Below, piece after piece: positions 17,608-25,677 of a stretch of 64,000 nt of DNA (position 1 is its first letter; every line of letters begins with the position of its first letter). The notes under the pieces are model-generated. The model saw only the letters and a list, made by a program, of their open reading frames with translations, did not search any database and was not told the DNA's origin. Both the position numbers and the translations under genes were made by a program. Origin of the DNA: Comamonadaceae bacterium (GTDB taxonomy: Bacteria > Pseudomonadota > Gammaproteobacteria > Burkholderiales > Burkholderiaceae_C); assembly GCA_947452785.1 (NCBI GenBank), contig CANGDZ010000002.1:1-64000 (forward strand). The letters are read 5' to 3'.

Positions 17608-18870
17608 TCACGATTCCCGGTGCGGTGGAATTTCCAGTGCCTCGTAAAGAGAGATGATTTCTTTGCGTATTCGGGCGAAGTAATGCGCATAGGCCAGACT
17701 GGCACAAAGACCACAACTGGCACACAGGGCCAGCGCATTGGGGCTGCCGATGTCGTGCGCAATCCAACCGGAGAAAAGAGCGCCCAGAGGCGACACGCCC
17801 AAAAAGGACATCACATACAGCGCAGCGACACGACCGCGTAACTCATCCGGAACCATGCTCTGAAGGACCGTATTGGTCGACGCCGCGGTGAGCATCATGC
17901 ACAGCGCTGAAATGAAAAGCATAGGAACAGCCAGCCACAATGAAGTGGCCTGTGAAAAAGCGATCAAGGCCAGACTGGCGACACCCGCACTCCAACCTAT
18001 CACTTTGAACAAACCGCGGATATGGGTTCGGGACGCCAAATACAGCATGCCGCACACGGCCCCTAAACCCGCAGAGCTGTAAAGCAAGCCCAGCGTTTTA
18101 GAGTCGCCATGAAAGCGTTCACTGGCAAACCAAGGCATGAGTGCACCATAAGAATGCAAGCAAAAACTGCTGACTGCCAACAGCACCAAGGCACAACGAC
18201 TCGGGAAGAAACCATAGGCATAGCTGAGCCCCACCATCAACTGCCGGACCAAGCCGGTACCAACATGACGCACTTGGTGAGGCTCAATTCGCGTCGCATA
18301 CAGCGCAGCCAATACGGCAAAGCGCATGACCGAATTCATAACAAAACTCCAAACTTCACCAAAGGCCGCAGTCACCAAGCCGCCCAACATGGGGCCAATG
18401 AACCGGGCGCCATTCATCACGGTGGAGTTCAGCGCAATGGCATTGGTGAGTTGCTGCCGATGGGGCAAGAGTTTGGAAATCAAGGCCTGCCGAGCAGGCG
18501 CATCAAAGGCATTGCCAATGCCCAAAACCAAATTACCCAGCACCAGATGCCCAGCTTCAATGTGACCGCTGGCGATCAACACCAGCATGACCAATGATTG
18601 CAACATGGCCAAAATATTGGTCGCATACAACACCCGACGCACATCCCAGCGGTCAATCAAAACCCCGGCAAAAGGCGTAATCACAAGAAGTGGGATTTGC
18701 AACGTAAAGGCCGACAAACCCAACAGCCAAGTGGAGCCTGAAAGTCGATAGACCAACCAACTGGTCGCAATGAGTTGCACCCAATTGCCAATTTGTGAAG
18801 TGCCTTGCCCAATCAGAAACAATCGAAAATTCCGGTGCTCAAGGGCACGCAGACTGTTCGGTAACTTCAT
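17608..18870 (-). CDS. MFS transporter (MFS_3 / EntS-like)
   Basis: Inner-membrane secondary transporter, 420 residues with about 12 hydrophobic helices. I chose the ATG at 18870 (MKLPNSLRALEHRNFRLF), preceded by GGATT. The start pattern ALEHRNFRLFLIGQGTSQIG with GNWVQ is characteristic of the MFS_3 group, which includes the enterobactin exporter EntS and many putative drug or metabolite efflux pumps. The loop between helices 2 and 3 reads FAGVLIDRWDVRR, the MFS signature. It is convergent with the hydrolase gene, and the divergent neighbour encodes a thioesterase. Substrate unknown. Confidence 0.85.
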   Translation of the reverse strand: MKLPNSLRALEHRNFRLFLIGQGTSQIGNWVQLIATSWLVYRLSGSTWLLGLSAFTLQIPLLVITPFAGVLIDRWDVRRVLYATNILAMLQSLVMLVLIASGHIEAGHLVLGNLVLGIGNAFDAPARQALISKLLPHRQQLTNAIALNSTVMNGARFIGPMLGGLVTAAFGEVWSFVMNSVMRFAVLAALYATRIEPHQVRHVGTGLVRQLMVGLSYAYGFFPSRCALVLLAVSSFCLHSYGALMPWFASERFHGDSKTLGLLYSSAGLGAVCGMLYLASRTHIRGLFKVIGWSAGVASLALIAFSQATSLWLAVPMLFISALCMMLTAASTNTVLQSMVPDELRGRVAALYVMSFLGVSPLGALFSGWIAHDIGSPNALALCASCGLCASLAYAHYFARIRKEIISLYEALEIPPHRES

Positions 18871-19043
18871 GTGGAAAATCCTAGGCAAATGCAATTCGAT
18901 GGGGTTTTCATTTTAGGGCGCGCGATAGATTTTGACCGCCTGATGGATGGTCGAATCAACCTTCAGCTGTCACGCTGCGGACTGCCCTTTCCGCATTTGT
19001 GCCAGTCAAATGGGGTACTTGATTAAATTGGAAAGCTTTCACC

Positions 19044-19472
19044 ATGCCCTCCATCTGGCAAAAATCTGTCTCCGTTGAGATCCTGACCCGCAACCACCTG
19101 AACACGGCACCAGGCCTCTTGGGTATTGAATTTTTGGAAGTGGGCGATGATTTTTTACGCGCACGCGTCCCGGTTGATCACCGCACCCGTCAGCCGTTTG
19201 GCATCTTGCATGGTGGCGTTTCGGTGGTGCTGGCTGAAACCCTGGGTTCTTGTGGAGCAGCTTACTCGGCACCGCCTGAGCATCGCGCGGTGGGTTTGGA
19301 CATCAATGCCAACCACATCAAAGCCACCAGTGAGGGATGGGTGACCGGCATTGCCCGTCCCGTGCACAGGGGACGAACCACACACGTGTGGCACATTGAC
19401 ATGCACAACGATGCAGGTGAATTGACCTGCGTTTCGCGCATCACCATGGCGATATTGGCCCCCAAAAATTAA
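19044..19472 (+). CDS. Hotdog-fold acyl-CoA thioesterase, YdiI/MenI-like
   Basis: 142-residue PaaI-type thioesterase. It closely follows the pattern of E. coli YdiI: LLGIEFLEVGDD, VPVDHRTRQPFGILHGGVS, the catalytic Glu in VLAETLGS, VGLDINANHIK and a final strand VSRITMAIL. YdiI (MenI) hydrolyses 1,4-dihydroxy-2-naphthoyl-CoA and other aromatic or aliphatic acyl-CoAs. No menaquinone genes are near, so a general CoA-release role fits better in this acyl-CoA-rich neighbourhood. GGAAAG precedes the ATG. It lies 176 bp before the korC-like gene on the same strand and may or may not share its promoter. Confidence 0.85.
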   Translation: MPSIWQKSVSVEILTRNHLNTAPGLLGIEFLEVGDDFLRARVPVDHRTRQPFGILHGGVSVVLAETLGSCGAAYSAPPEHRAVGLDINANHIKATSEGWVTGIARPVHRGRTTHVWHIDMHNDAGELTCVSRITMAILAPKN

Positions 19473-19540
19473 GCCACGCGGACCCGGCCCTGCGGGGCTT
19501 GGAATTAGGCGAAGCCTATAAAGAAAAATAAGTCAAATAA

Positions 19541-19556
19541 TTTGAAAGTATTCAAA
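19541..19556. promoter_or_regulatory. CRP/FNR-family-like palindrome upstream of korC
   Basis: TTTGAAAGTATTCAAA is a perfect 6+6 inverted repeat with a 4-nt centre. Its core TTGA-N6-TCAA keeps the half-sites of the FNR consensus but has A/T swapped at the inner pair (TTGAA, not TTGAT). If it acts at -41.5, transcription would start near 19590, which places the A/T-rich TAAATT (19577-19582) as a passable -10. Confidence 0.4.
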
Positions 19557-19648
19557 CCTGAATTTGTATTGTTTTTTAAATTGAAACCATGTCTAATGAA
19601 TTTTTTCACGTGCGATTAATTTTTGTCCTGATGATTTAGGAGAGCAAA

Positions 19649-21481
19649 TTGCAAGTCACCGACACCCGAGACCCGAATTATTTTCATAAAGTGGTTGATT
19701 GTCAGTGGGCTTGCCCTGCTCACACCCCGGTTCCAGAGTACATCCGGTTGATAGGGCAAGGCAAATACACCGATGCGTACATGGTCAACTGGACGTCGAA
19801 TGTGTTTCCAGGGATTTTGGGTCGCACCTGTGACCGACCTTGCGAGCCAGCTTGTCGCAGATCGCGCGTCGAAAAAAACAATGGCGAAAAACCTGAGCCC
19901 GTTGCCATCTGCCGTCTCAAACGCGTCGCAGCAGACTATAAAGATGACATCTCAGACCGCATGCCGACGATTGCCGCATTCAATGGCAAAAAAATAGCGT
20001 GCATTGGCGCCGGCCCGGCATCGCTCACCTTGGCAAGGGACTTGGCGCCGCTCGGTTACCACGTCACCATTTTTGATGGCGAGAAAAAAGCAGGCGGATT
20101 CATTCGATCACAAATACCCAAATTCAGATTGCCTGAGTCTGTGATTGATGAAGAGACTGGTTACATCCTGAATATGGGGGTTGATTTCAAAAGCGGTCAG
20201 CGCATTGACTCTATGAAATCCCTGATGGGCATGGGATTTGATGCCATTTTTGTCGGCAGTGGCGCCCCACGCGGAAGAGATCTGGATATTCCAGGAAGAG
20301 AACAAGCCAAACTGAACATTCACATCGGCATCGATTGGTTGGCCTCGGTCTCTTTTGGTCACATCACCGAGGTCGGTAAAAAAGTGGTTGTTCTTGGCGG
20401 TGGCAACACCGCGATGGACTGCTGCCGTTCAGCCTTGAGGCTTGGAAGCAACGACGTGAAGGTTATCGTGCGCAGTGGCTTTGATGAAATGAAGGCCTCG
20501 CCCTGGGAAAAAGAAGACGCCATTCACGAAGGCATTCCCATCATCAACTTCCATGTGCCCAAAACTTTTGTGCATACAGATGGCAAATTAACGGGGATGA
20601 CTTTTGAAGTGGTCAAGGCGGTTTGGGATGAGAAAGGACGGCGCAAACTGGTCCCCACAGGCGAGCCCGATGCGCACTTTGAATGCGATACCGTTTTATT
20701 GGCTGTGGGCCAAGAAAATGCCTTTCAGTGGATTGAAGATGATTGCGGTATTCAGATGAATGAGTGGGGCCTTCCCGTTCTAAATGAAAAGACATTTCAA
20801 TCTTCTGTCGAGCACATTTATTTTGGCGGCGATTCTGCATGGGGCCCCAAAAACATCATCACGGCCGTAGCGCATGGACACGAAGCAGCGGTGTCCATTG
20901 ATCTGTTTCTCCAGTGCCAAGACGTGGCCATTCGCCCGGACCCCATGACGAATTTGATGTCGCAAAAAATGGGCATTCACGAGTGGAGTTACCACAACGA
21001 TGTGTCCAACGACACGCGGTTTAAGGTGCCATGGGCGAATGCAGAAAAAGCCCTGGCCAGTATTCGCGTTGAAGTGGAACTGGGCTTTGATGCCGCGACT
21101 GCGTTCAAAGAATCGCACAGGTGCCTGAACTGTGATGTGCAAACTGTATTCACCACTGAAACTTGTATCGAGTGTGACGCCTGTGTCGACATCTGCCCCA
21201 TGGACAGCCTCACGATCACCCAAGGCGGTGATGAGGCCGACTTACGAGGCCGACTGAAAGCACCGGCCACCAATTTGACGCAAGATTTGTATGTGTCAAC
21301 GACCTTGAAATCCGGAAGAATCATGGTCAAAGACGAAGACGTTTGCTTGCACTGTGGACTGTGCGCCGAACGCTGTCCCACCGGAGCGTGGGACATGCAG
21401 AAATTTCTGCTCAACACCGCCAAAGCGGGCTGTTCAGTTGACTCCAAACCAGGCATCGCCAAAACCGCGGAGGTCTCATGA
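19649..21481 (+). CDS. NAD(P)H/FAD oxidoreductase fused to a 2[4Fe-4S] ferredoxin, KorC-like
   Basis: 610-residue flavo-iron-sulfur protein. The start is TTG at 19649, with AGGAG seven bases before it; no ATG fits. The N-terminal Cys-rich segment (CQWACPAHTPVPEY, CDRPCEPACRRS) and two Rossmann sites resemble GltD, the small subunit of glutamate synthase: FAD in GAGPASLTLARDLAPLG and NAD(P)H in VVVLGGGNTAMDCCRSA. A final FAD contact is FGGDSAWGPKNIITAVAHG. The C-terminus adds two CxxCxxCxxxC clusters at Cys506-516 and Cys566-576. Four-bp ATGA overlap with the next gene shows tight coupling. It would carry electrons between NADP(H) and the 2-oxoacid oxidoreductase; the arrangement resembles, from memory, the 2-oxoglutarate:NADP+ oxidoreductase of Azoarcus evansii. 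Confidence 0.82.
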   Translation: MQVTDTRDPNYFHKVVDCQWACPAHTPVPEYIRLIGQGKYTDAYMVNWTSNVFPGILGRTCDRPCEPACRRSRVEKNNGEKPEPVAICRLKRVAADYKDDISDRMPTIAAFNGKKIACIGAGPASLTLARDLAPLGYHVTIFDGEKKAGGFIRSQIPKFRLPESVIDEETGYILNMGVDFKSGQRIDSMKSLMGMGFDAIFVGSGAPRGRDLDIPGREQAKLNIHIGIDWLASVSFGHITEVGKKVVVLGGGNTAMDCCRSALRLGSNDVKVIVRSGFDEMKASPWEKEDAIHEGIPIINFHVPKTFVHTDGKLTGMTFEVVKAVWDEKGRRKLVPTGEPDAHFECDTVLLAVGQENAFQWIEDDCGIQMNEWGLPVLNEKTFQSSVEHIYFGGDSAWGPKNIITAVAHGHEAAVSIDLFLQCQDVAIRPDPMTNLMSQKMGIHEWSYHNDVSNDTRFKVPWANAEKALASIRVEVELGFDAATAFKESHRCLNCDVQTVFTTETCIECDACVDICPMDSLTITQGGDEADLRGRLKAPATNLTQDLYVSTTLKSGRIMVKDEDVCLHCGLCAERCPTGAWDMQKFLLNTAKAGCSVDSKPGIAKTAEVS

Positions 21482-23325
21482 AAAATACAGAGGCAGTCAA
21501 CGACTTCGTCATTAAATTTGCCAACGTCAACGGGTCAGGTTCAGCATCTGCCAATGAGTTGTTTGCCAAGTCCATCTTGCGTATGGGCGTACCTGTCAGC
21601 CCGCGCAATATTTTCCCAAGCAATATTCAAGGACTACCGACTTGGTACGAGGTACGCGTTTCAGAAACAGGCTACCTGGGACGACGTGGCGGCATTGACA
21701 TGATGGTGGCCATGAATCCCCAAACCTGGGATGCCGATCTGGCAGAAATTTCACCCGGTGGCTACCTTTTTTACGACTCAACCCGTTCTATTCCTGCATC
21801 CAAATTTCGCGATGATCTTTGTGTCATTGGTGTTCCCCTGACAGAAATCAGCAACACCAATTACACCGACCCACGGCAACGCCAACTCTTCAAGAACATT
21901 ATTTACATTGGCGCACTGTCGGTGCTTTTGAATGTCGACCCCAATGAAATCACCAAGCTCTTTGCAGAGCAGTACAAGGGCAAAGAGCAACTGCTCAACT
22001 CCAACATCCGAGCCCTGAATCTGGGCCGTAATTACGTACTCCAACATCTGCCCCACCCTATTGGATTGCAAGTCAAGCACGCAGATGCGGTGGGCAAGCA
22101 AATATTCACAGATGGCAACAGCGCCGCAGCGTTGGGCTGTGTGTATGGCGGGGCCACGGTCGCGGCCTGGTACCCAATCACGCCTTCTTCATCAGTGGCG
22201 GAAGCATTTCAGAAATACTGTGAGAAATTCAGAATCGATCCGAATACCCGCCAGAATCAATTCGCCATTGTGCAAGCAGAAGACGAGTTGGCATCGATTG
22301 GCATGGTCGTGGGTGCGGGTTGGAACGGGGCTCGGGCCTTCACTACAACATCGGGGCCTGGGGTTTCGCTGATGACCGAGTTCATTGGCTTGGCCTATTT
22401 TGCAGAAATCCCAATCACTATCATCAATGTCCAGCGGGGCGGCCCCTCCACAGGAATGCCCACCCGTACGCAACAATCGGACTTGATTTCATGTGCCTAT
22501 GCGTCTCATGGTGACACCAAGCATGTCTTGCTGTTCCCGATGGACCCCTATGAATGCTTTGAACATTCGGCCACTGCCTTGGACTTGGCCGACCGCTTGC
22601 AAACGCCGATCTTTGTCATGACCGATTTGGACATTGGAATGAACCAACGTTTATGCGCCCCATTTGAATGGGATCCTGAACGCAAGTTTGACCAAGGCAA
22701 AGTGATGACAGCCGAGGAGCTCGAAGCCGGCAAAGACTTTGGGCGTTACAAGGACGTGGACGGCGACGGTATTCCTTGGCGAACACTGCCTGGCACCCAT
22801 CCGACCAAAGGCAGTTTCTTCACTCGAGGCACCACCCGAGATCCCTATGCACGTTACTCAGAGCGCGGCCCGGACTACATCTACAACATGGAGCGGTTGA
22901 TACGCAAGTTCAAAACAGCGGCCACCATCGTTCCTCAACCCCTTCTCAGACCCTCCCCGGAAAAAACGCCCTTTGGTGTGATTTACTTTGGATCCACCAC
23001 GCCCGCGATGAACGAGGCATTTGATGTGCTGAACGCAGAAAGTTTATGGCTCGATGGCTTGCGCCTGCGCGCATTTCCGTTTCCGGACTCGGTTGCAGAG
23101 TTCATTCATAAGCACCAACAGGTTTTTGTGGTTGAGCAAAACAGAGATGCGCAAATGCACACCCTGCTGGCGACTGAACTCGAATTGGACGGTACCGCCT
23201 TGATCAAAATTTTGCACTACGACGGCACGCCCATCACCGCGCGCTTCATTGCCGATGCGATTCGCAAGCATCTGAACAAAGCCAAACAAAATCAACCCCA
23301 AGCACATCAGGAATTGACGGCATGA
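21478..23325 (+). CDS. korA: 2-oxoacid:acceptor oxidoreductase, fused gamma-alpha subunit (KorA-like)
   Basis: 615 residues. The N-terminal part, about 1-195, is the gamma domain that binds CoA and carries the FANVNGSGSASANELF glycine-rich opening. The alpha domain from about residue 210 has the pyrimidine-binding pattern WYPITPSSSVAEAF and the blocks QAEDELASIGMVVGAG and TTTSGPGVSLMTEF. With the beta subunit it would oxidatively decarboxylate a 2-oxoacid to its acyl-CoA, reducing ferredoxin. The gamma-alpha fusion and the missing separate delta ferredoxin fit 2-oxoglutarate-type (Kor) enzymes, with the ferredoxin supplied by the upstream gene. The specific 2-oxoacid is inferred, not proven. 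Start and stop overlap both neighbours by 4 bp. Confidence 0.85.
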   Translation: MKNTEAVNDFVIKFANVNGSGSASANELFAKSILRMGVPVSPRNIFPSNIQGLPTWYEVRVSETGYLGRRGGIDMMVAMNPQTWDADLAEISPGGYLFYDSTRSIPASKFRDDLCVIGVPLTEISNTNYTDPRQRQLFKNIIYIGALSVLLNVDPNEITKLFAEQYKGKEQLLNSNIRALNLGRNYVLQHLPHPIGLQVKHADAVGKQIFTDGNSAAALGCVYGGATVAAWYPITPSSSVAEAFQKYCEKFRIDPNTRQNQFAIVQAEDELASIGMVVGAGWNGARAFTTTSGPGVSLMTEFIGLAYFAEIPITIINVQRGGPSTGMPTRTQQSDLISCAYASHGDTKHVLLFPMDPYECFEHSATALDLADRLQTPIFVMTDLDIGMNQRLCAPFEWDPERKFDQGKVMTAEELEAGKDFGRYKDVDGDGIPWRTLPGTHPTKGSFFTRGTTRDPYARYSERGPDYIYNMERLIRKFKTAATIVPQPLLRPSPEKTPFGVIYFGSTTPAMNEAFDVLNAESLWLDGLRLRAFPFPDSVAEFIHKHQQVFVVEQNRDAQMHTLLATELELDGTALIKILHYDGTPITARFIADAIRKHLNKAKQNQPQAHQELTA

Positions 23326-24377
23326 CCTACATCACCAAACCTGCACTGCACCATCCCACCCTGGGGTTGAACAAAGTCGGATACACCCGGAGAGACTACG
23401 AGGGACGCGTATCCACCTTGTGCGCGGGGTGCGGTCACGACTCCATCTCAGCAGCCATCATTCAAGCCTGCTGGGAGCTCGACATCGAGCCACACCGCGT
23501 CGCCAAGCTTTCTGGCATTGGGTGCAGCTCCAAAACACCTGATTATTTTTTAGGCGCTTCACATGGATTCAATACAGTCCATGGCCGCATGCCGTCTGTG
23601 CTCACAGGGGCCAACTTGGCCAACCGGGACCTACTGTATTTAGGCGTCTCTGGCGATGGCGACTCGGCTTCCATTGGCCTGGGTCAGTTTGCCAATGCCA
23701 TGCGCAGAGGGGTGCGCATGGCTTACATCGTTGAAAACAACGGGGTTTATGGTTTGACCAAAGGACAGTTTTCAGCCACAGCCGACAAGGGTTCCAAAAG
23801 CAAAAAAGGCGCCGTCAACAATGACAGCCCCATTGATTTGGTGGGAATGGCTTTGCAACTGGGCGCGACCTATGTTGCCAGAGGTTTTTCTGGCGATAAA
23901 GAGCAACTTGTTCCATTGATCAAAGGAGCCATAGGCCACGGGGGTGCGGCTTTCATCGATGTGATCAGTCCTTGTGTCGCTTTTAACAACCACAGCGGCA
24001 GCACCAAAAGCTACGACTATGTGCGCGAGCACAATGAATCAGTGAGCCGCATTGACTTCATTCCCCGTCGATCAGAAATCACAGCCGATTACGCCGAAGG
24101 TGACACCATCGAAGTCGAGCAACACGATGGCAGGATTTTGAAATTACGCAAATTGCATCAGGATTACGATCCCTGCAACCGGTATGCCGCGTTGAGCTAT
24201 ATGAACGAACACCATGAACGGGGTGAGGTTGTCACGGGGCTGCTGTATCTGGATCCGCACGCATTGGATTTGCATGCGTCACTCAATACCAGCCATAAAC
24301 CGCTCAATACCTTAAGTGAAAGTGACTTATGCCCTAGCCTTGCAGCGCTTGAAAAAATCAATGCTTCATTGCGGTGA
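23322..24377 (+). CDS. korB: 2-oxoacid:ferredoxin oxidoreductase beta subunit (KorB-like)
   Basis: 351-residue thiamine diphosphate- and [4Fe-4S]-binding subunit. CAGCGH at residues 34-39 and GIGCSSKTPDYF give cluster Cys residues, and the ThDP motif is GVSGDGDSASIGLGQF with the following NNGVYGLTKGQ. The SGIGCSS / HGFNTVHGR pattern is standard for KorB-type subunits. The C-terminal 90 residues are less conserved (FNNHSGSTKSYDYVREH and onward). It is the last gene of the three-gene operon and converges on the YqjK-like gene with 52 bp between; I see no clear terminator there. Confidence 0.87.
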   Translation: MTYITKPALHHPTLGLNKVGYTRRDYEGRVSTLCAGCGHDSISAAIIQACWELDIEPHRVAKLSGIGCSSKTPDYFLGASHGFNTVHGRMPSVLTGANLANRDLLYLGVSGDGDSASIGLGQFANAMRRGVRMAYIVENNGVYGLTKGQFSATADKGSKSKKGAVNNDSPIDLVGMALQLGATYVARGFSGDKEQLVPLIKGAIGHGGAAFIDVISPCVAFNNHSGSTKSYDYVREHNESVSRIDFIPRRSEITADYAEGDTIEVEQHDGRILKLRKLHQDYDPCNRYAALSYMNEHHERGEVVTGLLYLDPHALDLHASLNTSHKPLNTLSESDLCPSLAALEKINASLR

Positions 24378-24429
24378 CCTCCATTCAACGAGCCCTGCGA
24401 AACCCAGCCTCTGGCATTGTCAATGTCGT

Positions 24430-24720
24430 TTATTTCGCGGCGCCCATGACCCAGTGGTGCATACGTTGAAGTGTGCCCCACCACCCATCCGCACGGAGAA
24501 TCCATTTCAGCGATGATGTGGGCTTTAACAACACCCAGGCACAGCATGCAATGGCTGAAAGCGTTGAATGTTGTCTCGTCCAGTTTGTCACCTTTTCAGC
24601 GACACCCAAGATGTTCCATGGTGCGTGAATGACTTGCACATGCTGCGCCAAGGATTCACGCAACAGAGAACTGCGCATCAAGAGACGCTGTTGGCGTAAG
24701 AAAAGATCCACGTTTTTCAT
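24430..24720 (-). CDS. YqjK-like protein
   Basis: 96-residue protein. I chose ATG at 24720 (MKNVDLFLRQQRLLM), six bases after the YqjE-like stop; a TTG immediately before it is less likely. The layout matches E. coli YqjK: a basic/polar helix with RQQRLLMRSSLLRESLA, a single hydrophobic stretch near residues 52-66, then a Trp-rich amphipathic end (ADGWWGTLQRMHHWV). The E. coli order yqjD-yqjE-yqjK is conserved here, which supports the assignment even though similarity is low. Function is not established; the group is linked to the inner membrane and stress or stationary phase. Confidence 0.65.
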   Translation of the reverse strand: MKNVDLFLRQQRLLMRSSLLRESLAQHVQVIHAPWNILGVAEKVTNWTRQHSTLSAIACCAWVLLKPTSSLKWILRADGWWGTLQRMHHWVMGAAK

Positions 24721-24726
24721 CAAAAT

Positions 24727-25119
24727 TCAGGGCTGCACACTATTCTGGTCTTTTTGGAGTTCACTCGTACTGGCGTTAAAAATACCGGAGGGACTTTTCA
24801 ATCGCGTTCGCGACTGCTGGAGCAACACCATGCCAAGACCAAGGCACAGCGCGGAGACTGAGGCCATGGCAGCAAGTCGATATCCATCCCAAAACAACAG
24901 AACAATGAAGATGCAAAGCGACCCAAGACCCACGCTTAAAAAGATCATCGCGACTGCAGCCAAGCATATGCCATCGAATAATTTCCGCTTTTCCAGCTCT
25001 AATTCAGTCCCCAGCAGTTCTAGCCTGACTTGAACCAGTTCCAATGCAGTAGCAGCCCCTTTGCGCAATGAGGCAAAGAGTCCTACGCGGCGGTCATCAT
25101 CACTCATACCCAACCCCAT
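24727..25119 (-). CDS. YqjE-like inner-membrane protein (phage-holin-3_6 superfamily)
   Basis: 130-residue protein with two adjacent membrane helices (about 50-75 and 80-105: LAAVAMIFLSVGLGSLCIFI and MASVSALCLGLGMVLL), preceded by the YqjE-type ALELVQVRLELLGTELELEKRKLF helix. This superfamily is named after phage holins but chromosomal members next to yqjD are not lytic. The ATG at 25119 follows the YqjD-like stop directly (TGAATG), which suggests coupling; the ATG at 25107 (MSDDDRRVGLF) is an equally good start by similarity. Middle gene of the three-gene unit. Confidence 0.78.
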   Translation of the reverse strand: MGLGMSDDDRRVGLFASLRKGAATALELVQVRLELLGTELELEKRKLFDGICLAAVAMIFLSVGLGSLCIFIVLLFWDGYRLAAMASVSALCLGLGMVLLQQSRTRLKSPSGIFNASTSELQKDQNSVQP

Positions 25120-25431
25120 TCAGCGGCGACTGAGCAACAGACCAACGATCAAACCTACGCCCGTTGCAATGCCAACGGACTTCCATGGGTTCTCGTTCAC
25201 ATATTCATCCGTGGCATGTCCTGCTTCTTTCGCTTTTTCAACGGCAATATGTTGGAGGTGATGAAGTTCTTTGGTGGCTTGGTTCAAACGCAAAGTCATG
25301 CGCTCGCGAATCCCATTCGCCGCATCACCCACTTGATCTTCTGTCATTCGAAGTAACTCTTCGGTATCGTTAATGACAGTACGTAATTCGTTCAGTAATT
25401 TATCTTTGTCCGCCCATTGCATATGTGACAT
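25120..25431 (-). CDS. YqjD/ElaB-like DUF883 protein
   Basis: 103-residue DUF883 protein: a long amphipathic N-terminal helix (DKLLNELRTVINDTEELLR, then ERMTLRLNQATKELH) and one C-terminal membrane helix VGIATGVGLIVGLLLSRR ending in two arginines. In E. coli, YqjD and ElaB are tail-anchored inner-membrane proteins that bind ribosomes in stationary phase; the same topology is seen here. First gene of the operon. Its 5' region holds a perfect FNR-type box with a -10 at matching distance (25454-25502), so low-oxygen induction is a testable prediction. Confidence 0.85.
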   Translation of the reverse strand: MSHMQWADKDKLLNELRTVINDTEELLRMTEDQVGDAANGIRERMTLRLNQATKELHHLQHIAVEKAKEAGHATDEYVNENPWKSVGIATGVGLIVGLLLSRR

Positions 25432-25453
25432 TTAAACCTCTGTATTTAGATTG

Positions 25454-25502
25454 CGAGTCAAATATACAAGTGCGACTTAAAGTGGGGGTTGATCCGTATC
25501 AA
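25454..25502 (-). promoter_or_regulatory. Class II FNR-type promoter of the YqjDEK-like operon
   Basis: TTGATCCGTATCAA at 25489-25502 matches the FNR/Anr consensus TTGAT-N4-ATCAA at all ten defined positions. Reading the minus strand, TATATT lies at 25466-25461, and a start seven bases later falls at 25454. The box centre is then at -41.5, the classical activating position. The leader to the DUF883 ATG would be about 23 nt. The -35 region is taken by the box, as expected. Confidence 0.72.
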
Positions 25503-25677
25503 GATGACACGATTACGGGCTGGCTCCCATTGGAAAATTTCCGAGACCTCAATGGGCACATAGCTACTGCCATTTTCAAAGGTCTGAACACAAGCCAACA
25601 TGTGCAATCCCTGCTTCGGTTGGCCTTGGTTAAACACGGAGATCCGTGCCGCACTTGAGGGCTATCCGGCCTCGGCC

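Noticed and set aside
19016-19030. TTGATTAAATTGG as a possible FNR box before the thioesterase gene
   Set aside because: Only one half-site fits; the other reads TTGG where ATCAA is needed.
25425-25658. 77-residue frame spanning the FNR box
   Set aside because: No ribosome site, no similarity, and the box with its promoter explains the sequence better.
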